Source: CAG-1000 sp964345385 (GTDB lineage: Bacteria; Bacillota_I; Bacilli_A; RF39; UBA660). From it: a stretch of 58,342 nt of DNA. Positions 1 to 8,176 of the stretch are shown here, piece by piece. The stretch lies in the NCBI GenBank assembly GCA_964345385.1, contig CAYFQM010000003.1, forward strand, positions 1-58,342, in the 5' to 3' direction. Position 1 is the stretch's first letter; the number at the start of each line of letters is the position of its first letter. The notes under the pieces are model-generated. The model searched no databases and was not told where the DNA came from. It worked only from the letters and a program-made list of their open reading frames with translations. The translations under genes and the position numbers were made by a program.

Positions 1-295
1 CTATATGTCCACCATATTTTAATAGATTTTCTGTTAATCTAATTCTTATATGTACAACTCCAATAAATTTATCATCATCAACTGCAAAATAATCATACGA
101 TGGCACATAATATGATGGTAATTTTGATTGATCTCTATTATTCATAAAACTTTGCACAATATCTTTCTCATCTGGATTCATAAACATCATGTCATGTTTT
201 TTTATATTACCTAATTCTATTTGCTTTAAAGATAAAAGATAAGCTTCTTTATATTGATTTAAATATTCGTCATTAGCATCTATTAATTTTAACAT
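1..295 (-). CDS. GNAT-type acetyltransferase, N-terminal part (truncated by window edge)
   Basis: The reading frame starts at an ATG (positions 293-295 on the complementary strand) behind a good ribosome binding site, AGGAAGTGA. It runs off the left edge after 98 codons. The visible protein starts MLKLIDANDEYLNQYKEAY and contains FAVDDDKFIGVVHIRIRL, the beta-strand pattern around the acetyl-CoA-binding core of GNAT N-acetyltransferases that is typical of small uncharacterised family members. The acetyl-CoA-binding R/Q-x-x-G-x-G/A loop lies beyond the edge, so neither substrate nor activity can be assigned. It has its own promoter, separated from secA by a terminator. Confidence 0.6.
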   Translation of the reverse strand, partial: MLKLIDANDEYLNQYKEAYLLSLKQIELGNIKKHDMMFMNPDEKDIVQSFMNNRDQSKLPSYYVPSYDYFAVDDDKFIGVVHIRIRLTENLLKYGGHI

Positions 296-340
296 TATTT
301 TCACTTCCTATAAACATAATTTTTGTTCTCTCAAATTTTA

Positions 341-369
341 ATTATACTATAAAAAGAAAAGATTATCAA
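341..369 (-). promoter_or_regulatory. Sigma-A-type promoter of the GNAT gene
   Basis: On the minus strand TTGATA (364-369) is followed, after exactly 17 bases, by TATAAT (341-346). It lies about 45 bases upstream of the start codon. The -35 box is inside the right arm of the upstream terminator hairpin. Confidence 0.75.
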
Positions 370-388
370 GGTATCCAGATAATCTTTC
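357..388 (-). terminator. Rho-independent terminator after secA
   Basis: Inverted repeat AAAGATTATC / GATAATCTTT around a 10-base loop, followed on the minus strand by a T-rich tail. It ends the secA transcript and overlaps the next promoter. Confidence 0.7.
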
Positions 389-400
389 AAATTTTCCGTA

Positions 401-422
401 AAAACGTATCTAAAACGTATCT
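401..422. repeat. Perfect 11-bp tandem duplication downstream of secA
   Basis: AAAACGTATCT occurs twice back to back in the untranslated stretch between the secA stop codon and its terminator. Nothing else in the 296-483 gap looks coding. The function is unknown. It could be a binding site, or a scar of a former integration event. Confidence 0.6.
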
Positions 423-483
423 AATGGTATTTTTCTTCCACTTTTGGATTTAGAAAAAACCTCGCAAACCCTTTGTTTATGGG

Positions 484-2973
484 CTATTTCCCGCAACACT
501 GTTTATATTTGCGTCCCGATCCACAAGGACACGGATCATTTCTTCCTATCTTTTTGTCTACTCTTTTTGGTGTACTTTTCTCTTGTTCTTTTCCATCATT
601 TGTTTGAATGTTTTTATGTTCTTCTCTTTCTATATTTTGTCTTACTATTGCATTTAATAAATATGTAGTTATTTCTCCATGAATGTTATTCATCATATTA
701 TCAAATAACTCAAAACCTTCTTTTGCATAAACTTGAAGTGGATTACTTTGAGCATAACCTCTTAATCCTACTCCTTCTTTTAAATGTTCCATAGCATCTA
801 ATTGTTCCATCCAGTTTTTATCTATTACTTTTAATGATATTGCTTTTTCAAAATCATTTTTTATTTCTTCTGGAATATCTTTTAATTTATTATTATAGTC
901 TTCTACTACTATATTATATATTGTATTTACTATTTCATTTGCTTTTTTATCTTTAATATCATCTAATTTAATTTTCTTACTTTTTAATAAATTAGCATTA
1001 AAATGCTCTAATATATTATTATAATCATTTATATTTAATTCTCCTTTATATAAACGAGAATTTATAAACCCTTCAATATAACTTTTAAAAGTATCTAAAA
1101 CCCTACTATTGATATTATCTTGATCTAATATTTCATTTCTTCTTTCATATATTATTTCTCTTTGTTTAGAAATAACATTATCATAATCAAGTAATCCTTT
1201 TCTCATATCAAAGTTAAATCCTTCTACTTTCTTTTGAGCAGTTTCTATATTTTTAGATATAACACTATTTGATATTGCTTGATCAGGTGCAATTCCTAAT
1301 GATAACATTACACTTTTCATCTTTTCAGAACCAAACTTAATCATTAAGTCATCTTCCATTGATACAAAGAATCTTGACGTACCTGGGTCTCCTTGTCTTC
1401 CAGCTCTTCCTCGTAATTGATTATCTATTCTTCTAGCATCATGTCTTTCTGTACCTATTACAAATAATCCGCCTAATTCTTTTACACCTTTTCCTAGTTT
1501 AATATCAGTTCCACGACCAGCCATATTAGTTGCAATAGTAACAGCTCCTTGTTCGCCAGCATGAGCTATTATTTCAGCTTCTCTTGCATGATTCTTAGCA
1601 TTTAATAATTCATGTTTTATTCCTGCTTTAGTTAATAATTTATCTAAAAGCTCACTTGTTTCAACTGATGCAGCACCTACTAATACAGGTCTTTTTTGTT
1701 TATGTAGTTCTTTAACTGTTTTTACTACTGCATTAAATTTACCATCAAGACCACTATATATTAAATCTACTTGATCGTCTCTAATAACTGGTTCATTTGT
1801 AGGAATACATACAACCATAGTATTATAAATATCTCTAAACTCTTCTTCTTCTGTTTTAGCTGTTCCAGTCATACCAGATAATTTATTATACATTCTAAAT
1901 AAATTTTGAAATGTTATTGTAGCTAAAGTTTTTGTTTCTTCATTTATTTCAACGTTTTCTTTTGCCTCTAACGCTTGATGAAGTCCTTCACTAAACTGCC
2001 TTCCATGCATAAGTCTTCCAGTAAAAGTATCTACTATTATAACTTCTCCATTTTGAACAACATAATCAACATCTTTCTTAAATCCATAATTAGCACTTAA
2101 TGCTTTATCTAAATTATGTACTATTCCACTGTTTTGAATATCATATAAATTATCTAGTTTAAAAAGTTCTTCACATTTATGAACTCCTTTTTCAGTTAAA
2201 GTAACTTTCTTAGTTTTTTCATCTAATACATAATCTTCTAAAGAAAGAGATTTAGCTACTCTATCTGCTTCTTTATATACAGAAGAGCTTTTAGCTGTCC
2301 CTCCACTTATTATAAGAGGAGTTCTAGCTTCATCTATTAATACAGAGTCTACTTCATCTATAATTGCAAAATTAAGTTTTCTTTGTACTCTATTTTCTTT
2401 TCTAACAACCATATTATCTCTTAGATAATCAAAACCAACTTCATTATTAGTTGTATATGTAATATCACAGTTATATGCTTCTTCTTTTTCTTTTGGAGAT
2501 TTATCTCTTAAGTTTATCCCAACGCTTACTCCTAAATAATCATATATTGGACCCATCCATTCTGCATTACGAGTAGACAAATATTCATTAGTTGTTACAA
2601 CATGTACTCCTTTACCTTCTAATGCATTTAAATAAGCTGGTAAAACAGTAGTTAAAGTTTTACCTTCACCAGTTTTCATCTCAGCTATATTTCCTCTATG
2701 AATAGCTATAGCACCTATTAATTGCACTCTATATGGTTTTTCTTTAATCATTCTAAAACAAGCTTCTCTTGCTACCGCAAAAGCTTCTACTAATATATCA
2801 TCTAAAGATTCACCATTAACTAATCTTTTCTTAAATTCTTCTGTCTTAGCTTTTAATTCTACATCTTTCATTTTAGACATAGTTTCATCTAATTTCTCTA
2901 TTTCATCAACTAATTTATTTATCTTTTTTAATTCTTTAGTTTCATAATCAAATATACTTTTTAATAATTTCAT
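484..2973 (-). CDS. secA: Preprotein translocase ATPase SecA
   Basis: SecA is the cytosolic motor that pushes unfolded preproteins through SecYEG using ATP. The 829-residue protein has the normal bacterial length. Visible are Walker A GEGKT (about residues 102-106), the DEVD Walker B/DEAD motif (about 206-209), the preprotein cross-linking region, helicase motif TATNMAGRGTDIKLG with ERHDARRIDNQLRGRAGRQGD, and a C-terminal SEC-C zinc finger (GRNDPCPCGSGRKYKQCCGK) that binds SecB or ribosomes. The ATG has GGGAG upstream. In most Bacilli prfB follows secA; here a terminator and an unrelated gene follow, so prfB must be elsewhere. It is transcribed separately from hpf. Confidence 0.98.
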   Translation of the reverse strand: MKLLKSIFDYETKELKKINKLVDEIEKLDETMSKMKDVELKAKTEEFKKRLVNGESLDDILVEAFAVAREACFRMIKEKPYRVQLIGAIAIHRGNIAEMKTGEGKTLTTVLPAYLNALEGKGVHVVTTNEYLSTRNAEWMGPIYDYLGVSVGINLRDKSPKEKEEAYNCDITYTTNNEVGFDYLRDNMVVRKENRVQRKLNFAIIDEVDSVLIDEARTPLIISGGTAKSSSVYKEADRVAKSLSLEDYVLDEKTKKVTLTEKGVHKCEELFKLDNLYDIQNSGIVHNLDKALSANYGFKKDVDYVVQNGEVIIVDTFTGRLMHGRQFSEGLHQALEAKENVEINEETKTLATITFQNLFRMYNKLSGMTGTAKTEEEEFRDIYNTMVVCIPTNEPVIRDDQVDLIYSGLDGKFNAVVKTVKELHKQKRPVLVGAASVETSELLDKLLTKAGIKHELLNAKNHAREAEIIAHAGEQGAVTIATNMAGRGTDIKLGKGVKELGGLFVIGTERHDARRIDNQLRGRAGRQGDPGTSRFFVSMEDDLMIKFGSEKMKSVMLSLGIAPDQAISNSVISKNIETAQKKVEGFNFDMRKGLLDYDNVISKQREIIYERRNEILDQDNINSRVLDTFKSYIEGFINSRLYKGELNINDYNNILEHFNANLLKSKKIKLDDIKDKKANEIVNTIYNIVVEDYNNKLKDIPEEIKNDFEKAISLKVIDKNWMEQLDAMEHLKEGVGLRGYAQSNPLQVYAKEGFELFDNMMNNIHGEITTYLLNAIVRQNIEREEHKNIQTNDGKEQEKSTPKRVDKKIGRNDPCPCGSGRKYKQCCGK

Positions 2974-2994
2974 ATGCTTCTCCCATCAGTAAAT

Positions 2995-3003
2995 ATTATA
3001 TCA
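2995..3003 (-). promoter_or_regulatory. Extended -10 promoter of secA
   Basis: The minus strand reads TGATATAAT, a perfect extended -10, 22 bases upstream of the secA ATG and directly behind the hpf terminator. The -35 box is weak. Confidence 0.6.
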
Positions 3004-3005
3004 AA

Positions 3006-3043
3006 TTAAAAAGAATAATTAAAGATACTCATTATTCTTTTTA
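3006..3043 (-). terminator. Terminator after hpf
   Basis: Twelve-base arms AAAAAGAATAAT / ATTATTCTTTTT around an 11-base loop, with a T-rich tail on the minus strand. Confidence 0.75.
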
Positions 3044-3059
3044 TTTTATAATTATTATA

Positions 3060-3584
3060 TTAATTAGCCTCTATTATTCCATAATCTCCATCTTTTCTTT
3101 TATATACTACATTTATTTTATTATCTTCTACATTTTTAAATACAAAGAATGAGTGTCCCAATAATTCCATTTGAGTAATTGCTTCTTCTTCATCAATAGG
3201 TTTTAAATATATTTCTTTTCTTTTAACTATTTTTTCTTCTAATTCAATATCATCTTCATCTATTAATAATGGTTCAGATGAATCTTCTCTTCTTTTAGCG
3301 GTCAACTTATCTTTATATCTTCTAAATTGTTTTTCTAATTTATCTAAAACTAAGTCTATAGCTACATATAAATTTTCTTGTTCATCTTCTGCTCTTACAA
3401 AATAATGCCCATTCCATACAGTAACTTCAACTTTTTGTTTTAATCCTTTAACAGATACTATAACTTTCGCATCACTTTCTTTACTATTATCTAAATATTT
3501 TTCTATTCTTTGTAGTTTATTAACAATATAATCATGAATTGCTTCAGTTATCTCTATTTTATTTCCTCTAACATTTATTTTCAT
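3060..3584 (-). CDS. hpf: Long-form ribosome hibernation promoting factor
   Basis: HPF binds the decoding centre of the 30S subunit and, in the long form, dimerises to make inactive 100S ribosomes in starvation. The 174 residues match the long form: an N-terminal S30AE/YfiA beta-alpha domain (MKINVRGNKIEITEAIHDYI, about 1-100), an acidic/basic linker, and the C-terminal dimerisation domain (EEAITQMELLGHSFFVFKN to the end). A strong AGGAGGATGATGT precedes the ATG. hpf next to secA is a conserved Bacilli arrangement (yvyD-secA). A LytTR regulator gene lies 44 bases upstream on the same strand. Confidence 0.95.
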   Translation of the reverse strand: MKINVRGNKIEITEAIHDYIVNKLQRIEKYLDNSKESDAKVIVSVKGLKQKVEVTVWNGHYFVRAEDEQENLYVAIDLVLDKLEKQFRRYKDKLTAKRREDSSEPLLIDEDDIELEEKIVKRKEIYLKPIDEEEAITQMELLGHSFFVFKNVEDNKINVVYKRKDGDYGIIEAN

Positions 3585-3628
3585 ACATCATCCTCCTATT
3601 AAATTATAACATAATATATTATGTCATT

Positions 3629-4354
3629 TCAAATGTTTTTATCCTTAAAATAATCTATTAATTCTTTCTTATGACTTCGAGAAATAACATGTTCAAAACT
3701 TCCATCTTTAAACAATACAAAATTATCTTTCCAATTTATTTCTATAACATTTCTCATGTTTATATATACTCCTTTTGTACTGTGAATAAAACATGACGGT
3801 AATTTTTCTTTAATACTACATAAATTTTTATTTATATAATAAACATTATTTTCAGTTACTATACATATTTTTCTCCCTTCTTTTTTAATAAAATTAATTA
3901 AATTATATTCGATTGCATATTCTTTCTTCTTATAATAAAGAAACATTTTTTCACTACATTTTAACACATCTAAACAAAGATCTATGTCTTTAAATAATGC
4001 CTCTTTTAAATTGTAATCTTTAATTAAAAAATCAAATATTTGATATTTTTTAGTATATAACTCATAAATATGAGCAGAATAAGAGCTGCATATTAATATA
4101 GGACTTTTCCAATCATTAATATTTCTTCTTATATATTTAATTAATTCAATTCCATTTGTTTTAGGTAAATCAATATCTATTAAATATATAGTTTTTGTAT
4201 AATGGTTTTTAATGTATTTTATAAATTTATCACTTATATTAGTGCACGCAATAATATTAAATGTAATCTTTTTTATCTTAGAATAATAAATAACTACTCT
4301 TTTTATATAATCTAAAGTAAATAAATCATCTTCTACAATAACAAAATCATACAT
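3629..4354 (-). CDS. LytTR-family response regulator (AgrA/ComE type), orphan
   Basis: 241 residues with two domains. The N-terminal receiver has an acidic pocket (VEDD, residues 7-10) and a phospho-acceptor Asp in the stretch LIDIDLPKTNGIEL. The C-terminal LytTR DNA-binding domain spans about residues 145-238 (YYINKNLCSIKEKLPSCFIHSTKGVYIN region, then ISRSHKKEL). Such regulators respond to peptide-sensing histidine kinases and control competence, bacteriocin or virulence operons. No kinase lies nearby. A 42-codon hydrophobic ORF ends 11 bases upstream, and no convincing ribosome binding site lies between them, so its translation may be coupled to that ORF. Targets are unknown. Confidence 0.85.
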   Translation of the reverse strand: MYDFVIVEDDLFTLDYIKRVVIYYSKIKKITFNIIACTNISDKFIKYIKNHYTKTIYLIDIDLPKTNGIELIKYIRRNINDWKSPILICSSYSAHIYELYTKKYQIFDFLIKDYNLKEALFKDIDLCLDVLKCSEKMFLYYKKKEYAIEYNLINFIKKEGRKICIVTENNVYYINKNLCSIKEKLPSCFIHSTKGVYINMRNVIEINWKDNFVLFKDGSFEHVISRSHKKELIDYFKDKNI

Positions 4355-4365
4355 TATATATAAAC

Positions 4366-4494
4366 TTATAAATGAAGCGTTGTAGTAAACATATTTTTAA
4401 AAAAACAAATTGCTATATATATAATAATATTAATTTTACAATAAAAAATTAGATGTACTAATAAAACGAAATTTTTATTTAATTTTCTTTTCAT
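4366..4494 (-). CDS. Possible 42-aa hydrophobic peptide upstream of the LytTR regulator
   Basis: ATG at 4492-4494, TAA at 4366-4368, with a good AGAGGA four bases before the ATG. The product starts MKRKLNKNFVLLVHLIFYCK and continues INIIIYIAICFFKNMFTTTLHL. It has a basic N-terminus, a long hydrophobic core, two cysteines and a short polar tail. That is the shape of a small membrane peptide or of a pheromone precursor, and it is co-transcribed in position with an AgrA/ComE-type regulator. No Gly-Gly leader is visible. In DNA this AT-rich a 43-codon ORF can occur by chance, so the call rests on the ribosome binding site and the context. Confidence 0.4.
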   Translation of the reverse strand: MKRKLNKNFVLLVHLIFYCKINIIIYIAICFFKNMFTTTLHL

Positions 4495-4682
4495 GATTTC
4501 CTCTATAATATATTATCACATTTATATTATATATGTAAAAGTTATATAACTATTTAATTTTAATAAATTCAATTGTATAATTATATTATACTGGCTAACT
4601 AATAAGACTTTACGTTTTTTTATATTTCACTACAAAAATTTCATTAAATGTGTTATAATTTCATATGTAATAGGAGAATAAA
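4495..4682. other. Divergent intergenic region
   Basis: About 190 bases between the divergent LytTR-side ORF and the Abi gene. It holds TATAAT-like boxes in both directions (for example ATATATAATATA on the minus strand near 4525-4540) and the extended -10 of the Abi gene. No further ORF or tRNA is visible. A small RNA partner of the Abi protein could lie here, but no clear terminator-ended unit is visible. Confidence 0.4.
4651..4659 (+). promoter_or_regulatory. Extended -10 promoter of the Abi-htrA operon
   Basis: TGTTATAAT, a perfect extended -10, 23 bases upstream of the ATG; the -35 region is weak. Confidence 0.6.
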
Positions 4683-5615
4683 ATGAGGGCTAAAACATTT
4701 AAAACATTAGATGAACAAATAGAAATTCTTAAAAATAAAGGTTTAATAATTACTGATTATGATCATACAAAAGAAACATTACTAAGAGAAAATTATTTTT
4801 TTATAAATGGATATAGAAGTCCTTTTTTTCAACCAGGTACTAAAAAATTTATTGAAGGAACTACTTTTGAAGAGTTATATTCTTTATTTACGTTTGATAG
4901 ATATTTTAGGAATGTATTATTTAAAAATATTTTAATAGTTGAAAATAACTATAAATCAATTTTTAGCTATGTACTAAGTAAAAAATACGGTTATAAAGAA
5001 AAAGAATATTTAAATGTTAAAAATTTTGGTAATAAAAAAGAACAACATAGGCAAATAAACGATTTAATAAGAAAAATAAAAAGACAAATTAGAATAAATG
5101 GAACACAGCATGATGCTACTTCACACTATATAAACAATTATGGCTATATACCAATGTGGGTAGGAATAAAAGTTCTTAGTTTTGGTTTGGTAAGTGAATG
5201 TTTTTCTATATTAATAGAAGTAGATAGAGAAGAAATTTCTTCTTATTATAACAATATTAATACTGAAACACTGGAAGACTACTTAAATGTAGTTTCAAAT
5301 TATAGAAATATATGTGCTCATGAAGATATATTATTTAATCATAGAACTCAAAAAGACTTACCAGAAACAAAATATCATAATTTATTAAATATACCTAAAT
5401 TAGATGGAGAATATATATATGGGATGCATGATATATTTGCTTTAATAATAATATTAAAGCATCTATTAACACCTACTGATTTTAAAATGATGATGAATGA
5501 AGTAAATTATGAAATAGAATGGTTAAGTCAAAAACTAAAAAGTATAAATATTAGTAAAATTCTTTATAGAATGGGATTTCCAAGTAATTATAAAGATATT
5601 ACTCAAATGAATTAG
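4683..5615 (+). CDS. Abi_2 (AbiD/AbiF-like) HEPN protein
   Basis: 310 residues matching the Abi_2 family of abortive-infection proteins. The characteristic start is KTLDEQIEILKNKGLIITD, followed by LLRENYFFINGYRSPFF, the YSLFTFDRYFRNVLFKNILIVENNYKS helix region, and near residue 215 the RNICAH sequence. R-x4-H is the catalytic motif of HEPN ribonucleases (here RNICAHEDILFNHR). Known members stop phage growth by cleaving RNA or shutting down the cell. It begins with AGGAG upstream and its stop codon overlaps the ribosome binding site of htrA, so the two are co-transcribed, an unusual pairing with a housekeeping protease. Defence is inferred from the family, not shown here. Confidence 0.85.
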   Translation: MRAKTFKTLDEQIEILKNKGLIITDYDHTKETLLRENYFFINGYRSPFFQPGTKKFIEGTTFEELYSLFTFDRYFRNVLFKNILIVENNYKSIFSYVLSKKYGYKEKEYLNVKNFGNKKEQHRQINDLIRKIKRQIRINGTQHDATSHYINNYGYIPMWVGIKVLSFGLVSECFSILIEVDREEISSYYNNINTETLEDYLNVVSNYRNICAHEDILFNHRTQKDLPETKYHNLLNIPKLDGEYIYGMHDIFALIIILKHLLTPTDFKMMMNEVNYEIEWLSQKLKSINISKILYRMGFPSNYKDITQMN

Positions 5616-5623
5616 GAGGAAAT

Positions 5624-6688
5624 ATGAAAAAGAAATTAATTGGTATTATTGTATTAATCATTATTGGAGGTATATTAGGTTTTTTTGCTTGCTATATTAT
5701 TTATGATGGAAAGCAAATTAAGCAAACAATAAAAAAAGAAGTAACAGTTAATGAAAACGGTATAGCTGATGGTATTGAAGCTATATATAAAGCAGTAGTT
5801 ACTGTTGAAAATCATCAATTTTCTAAAATTTATAGTATCGGAAGTGGTTTTGTATATGATAAAAAAGGCTTAATTATAACTAATTATCATGTTGTTGATG
5901 GCGCAACTGAAATAAAAGTTATTTTAGCAAATGGAGATGCAATTACTGCTAAATATATTGGAGGAGACGCATATGCAGATATAGCAGTATTAGAAATAGA
6001 TGCAAAATACATATTAGATGTTGCTAAAATAGGAGATAATACTAAAACTAGAATTGGTGATACAGTTTTTGCAATCGGTTCACCAGTGAGCCTAGAATAT
6101 GCAGGAACAGTAACAAGAGGAGTATTAAGTGGAAAAAACAGGATGGTAAATGTATCAAGCGGTTTATTTGGTACAAATAATTGGATAATGAATGTAATGC
6201 AAACTGATGCAGCAATTAATCCAGGAAATAGTGGCGGTCCATTATGTAATGTTAATGGCGAAGTAATTGGTGTATGTAATATGAAAATAGTACAGAATTC
6301 AACCGAAAGTTTAGGTTTTGCAATTCCTATTGAAGATGCAATTAAATGGGCTAATAAAATTGTTAATAATGAAGAAATTAAAAGACCGTTTCTAGGAATA
6401 GAAATGCAAAACATAGCATCTTTATCTACTGACTATTTAAGAAAAGAAAAAATTAGCAATAATATCAAAAGTGGAGTTTTTGTTGCTAATGTTTTAGATG
6501 ACACACCAGCTAAAAAAGCAGGTATTAAAAATTCAGATGTAATCGTAAAATTTAATAATAATGAAATAGATAACGTTGCTCAATTAAGATATTACTTATA
6601 TCAACATGAACCTGGTGATATAATTAATTTAACAATAATTAGAAAAGAAACTGAAAAAACAATAAAAATTACATTAGGAGAACAATAA
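5624..6688 (+). CDS. htrA: HtrA/DegP-type membrane-anchored serine protease
   Basis: 354 residues. It has an N-terminal membrane anchor (about residues 4-26), then a trypsin-like domain with His89 (TNYHVV), Asp119 (YADIAVLEI) and Ser203 (GNSGGP), then one C-terminal PDZ domain (about 265-350, GVFVANVLDDTPAKKAGI). This is the layout of Bacillus HtrA/HtrB/YyxA, which degrade or refold misfolded proteins on the outer face of the membrane. The ribosome binding site AGGAGG overlaps the stop codon of the Abi gene eight bases upstream. YyxA-type htrA genes often lie near the walK/walR region of the origin, but no two-component genes are seen beside this one. Confidence 0.95.
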   Translation: MKKKLIGIIVLIIIGGILGFFACYIIYDGKQIKQTIKKEVTVNENGIADGIEAIYKAVVTVENHQFSKIYSIGSGFVYDKKGLIITNYHVVDGATEIKVILANGDAITAKYIGGDAYADIAVLEIDAKYILDVAKIGDNTKTRIGDTVFAIGSPVSLEYAGTVTRGVLSGKNRMVNVSSGLFGTNNWIMNVMQTDAAINPGNSGGPLCNVNGEVIGVCNMKIVQNSTESLGFAIPIEDAIKWANKIVNNEEIKRPFLGIEMQNIASLSTDYLRKEKISNNIKSGVFVANVLDDTPAKKAGIKNSDVIVKFNNNEIDNVAQLRYYLYQHEPGDIINLTIIRKETEKTIKITLGEQ

Positions 6689-6733
6689 AATAAACTGTTT
6701 TTCTATACTAACAAAATATATGAAGGTGATAGA

Positions 6734-8155
6734 ATGAAAAAAAACATATTATTTTTAATTAATGGATTTGGAGTAGAACAAAAAGACTCAGTTAATATTT
6801 ATTCTAAAGAAGTTATGCCTAATTTAGATAATCTTACTACTGAGGGATTTTTCACGACTCTTGCAAGCAAAGAATTAGATTACAAAGATGGCTATAGAAA
6901 ATTTAGTATAGGTATAAATGAAAGTTTATCTTATAGCGTAGTAGATAACTGTATCTTTAATGAAACTTTTAATAATATCCCATTATTTAAAAAAATTGTA
7001 GAGGATAATAATTCTTTAAAATCTAAATTACATATCTTTTGTTTTTATGAAAGTTCAAGAACTATTGATCATCTATTTAATTATTTAAAATTATATATAT
7101 CACCTAACGTTAAAGTTTTTATACATGTTATATTATGTCAAAAATCAATAAGTGAATATAAACATATGAGTCCAGTACTTACTAAATTAAATTATGAGTT
7201 TCCTAATGTTAAAATAGGTTTTATAACCGGACTTTCAACTCTTTCGGATCAAGTAAAATTAAAAGAAGTGGAAAAATCACTTCTTACTGAATTAGGAGAA
7301 CAATGGAAGGATTTATCTAAAAAATTAGAAGTATTTTCAAACAATAACACTTATCCTTATGACGCTAGAACTTTTAATGTAACTCAAGGATTTAAACTTG
7401 AAAACAATGACCAAATACTATTATTTAATTATTCTTATGTAGATTTAACTTTTTTTGAAAATATATTTAAAGGAAGAAAATTTAATGAATTAGATTTTAA
7501 CACCATTAAAATGTATTCATTATTTCCTGTTAAAACAACTATGTCAATCCCATTTGTATTTAATTATGCTGTGTCTTCCACTCATGCTTTAAACTCATTA
7601 AAAACAATAAATGCTTCTTGTTTAATATTAGATGAGGCTTCAAAGTGTCAATATATTAATAACTATATGACGGGACTTAGAAATATAGCAGATCCAGCTA
7701 TAAAATATTTATCATTTACAGATGATATAAAATATAGTCCAGAAAAAATACTAGGTATTATTCTTAACTATAAACAAGATTTAATAATATTTAATTATGA
7801 AATAATAAGTTCTAAAAATGTAGAAGAAATTAAAGAAAGACTATCTAAAATTGATACAGTTATTGGACATGTAGTTAATTTAGTAAAACAAAACAATTAT
7901 GCATTAATAATTTCATCACTATATGGATATCAATCAGAACTATATAATAAAAAAATGGAAATATGCACTGTAAACTTTAGTACTAAAGTACCATTAATTT
8001 TATTAGATACATCATTAAATAAAAATAAATATAGGATTGAAGAAGGAAATATTTTTGATATGGCTAACACTATCTTTAAAAATATTAATCCTAATTTTAA
8101 AGGTTATAGTCTTATTAAAAGAAAAAGTAGATTACTTTCAATCTTTTATAAATAA
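6734..8155 (+). CDS. Degenerate cofactor-independent phosphoglycerate-mutase-like protein
   Basis: 473 residues. The overall layout recalls the alkaline-phosphatase superfamily and especially 2,3-bisphosphoglycerate-independent phosphoglycerate mutase (about 510 residues). The start ILFLINGFGVEQ resembles ILDGWG, there is a hinge segment near SSTHALNSLKTINA, and a late VPLILLDTS resembles the family VPFIL. The metal ligands are missing: Asp of the DGWG motif is Asn10, the catalytic Ser motif is not recognisable, and the family ADHGN stretch is ISSLYGYQ. It therefore looks like a catalytically dead paralogue, or a distant enzyme with another chemistry. GGTGAT lies upstream of the ATG. It sits between htrA and rpiB. 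Confidence 0.5.
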   Translation: MKKNILFLINGFGVEQKDSVNIYSKEVMPNLDNLTTEGFFTTLASKELDYKDGYRKFSIGINESLSYSVVDNCIFNETFNNIPLFKKIVEDNNSLKSKLHIFCFYESSRTIDHLFNYLKLYISPNVKVFIHVILCQKSISEYKHMSPVLTKLNYEFPNVKIGFITGLSTLSDQVKLKEVEKSLLTELGEQWKDLSKKLEVFSNNNTYPYDARTFNVTQGFKLENNDQILLFNYSYVDLTFFENIFKGRKFNELDFNTIKMYSLFPVKTTMSIPFVFNYAVSSTHALNSLKTINASCLILDEASKCQYINNYMTGLRNIADPAIKYLSFTDDIKYSPEKILGIILNYKQDLIIFNYEIISSKNVEEIKERLSKIDTVIGHVVNLVKQNNYALIISSLYGYQSELYNKKMEICTVNFSTKVPLILLDTSLNKNKYRIEEGNIFDMANTIFKNINPNFKGYSLIKRKSRLLSIFYK

Positions 8156-8176
8156 CAATTATATTATGGAGGATAT

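Noticed and set aside
3603..3611. TGTTATAAT upstream of hpf as its promoter.
   Set aside because: The predicted start of transcription would fall inside the hpf ribosome binding site; the true promoter is probably further upstream.
4561..4620. Possible tRNA gene in the intergenic region (GGCTAACTAATAAG).
   Set aside because: No T-loop GTTCRANYC, no cloverleaf stems; no tRNA or rRNA gene is recognisable in the whole window.
5887..6414. Long antisense reading frame opposite htrA (and similar ones opposite gyrA, gyrB, mnmE, yidC).
   Set aside because: Composition and frame are shadows of the strongly supported genes; no ribosome binding site or family resemblance.
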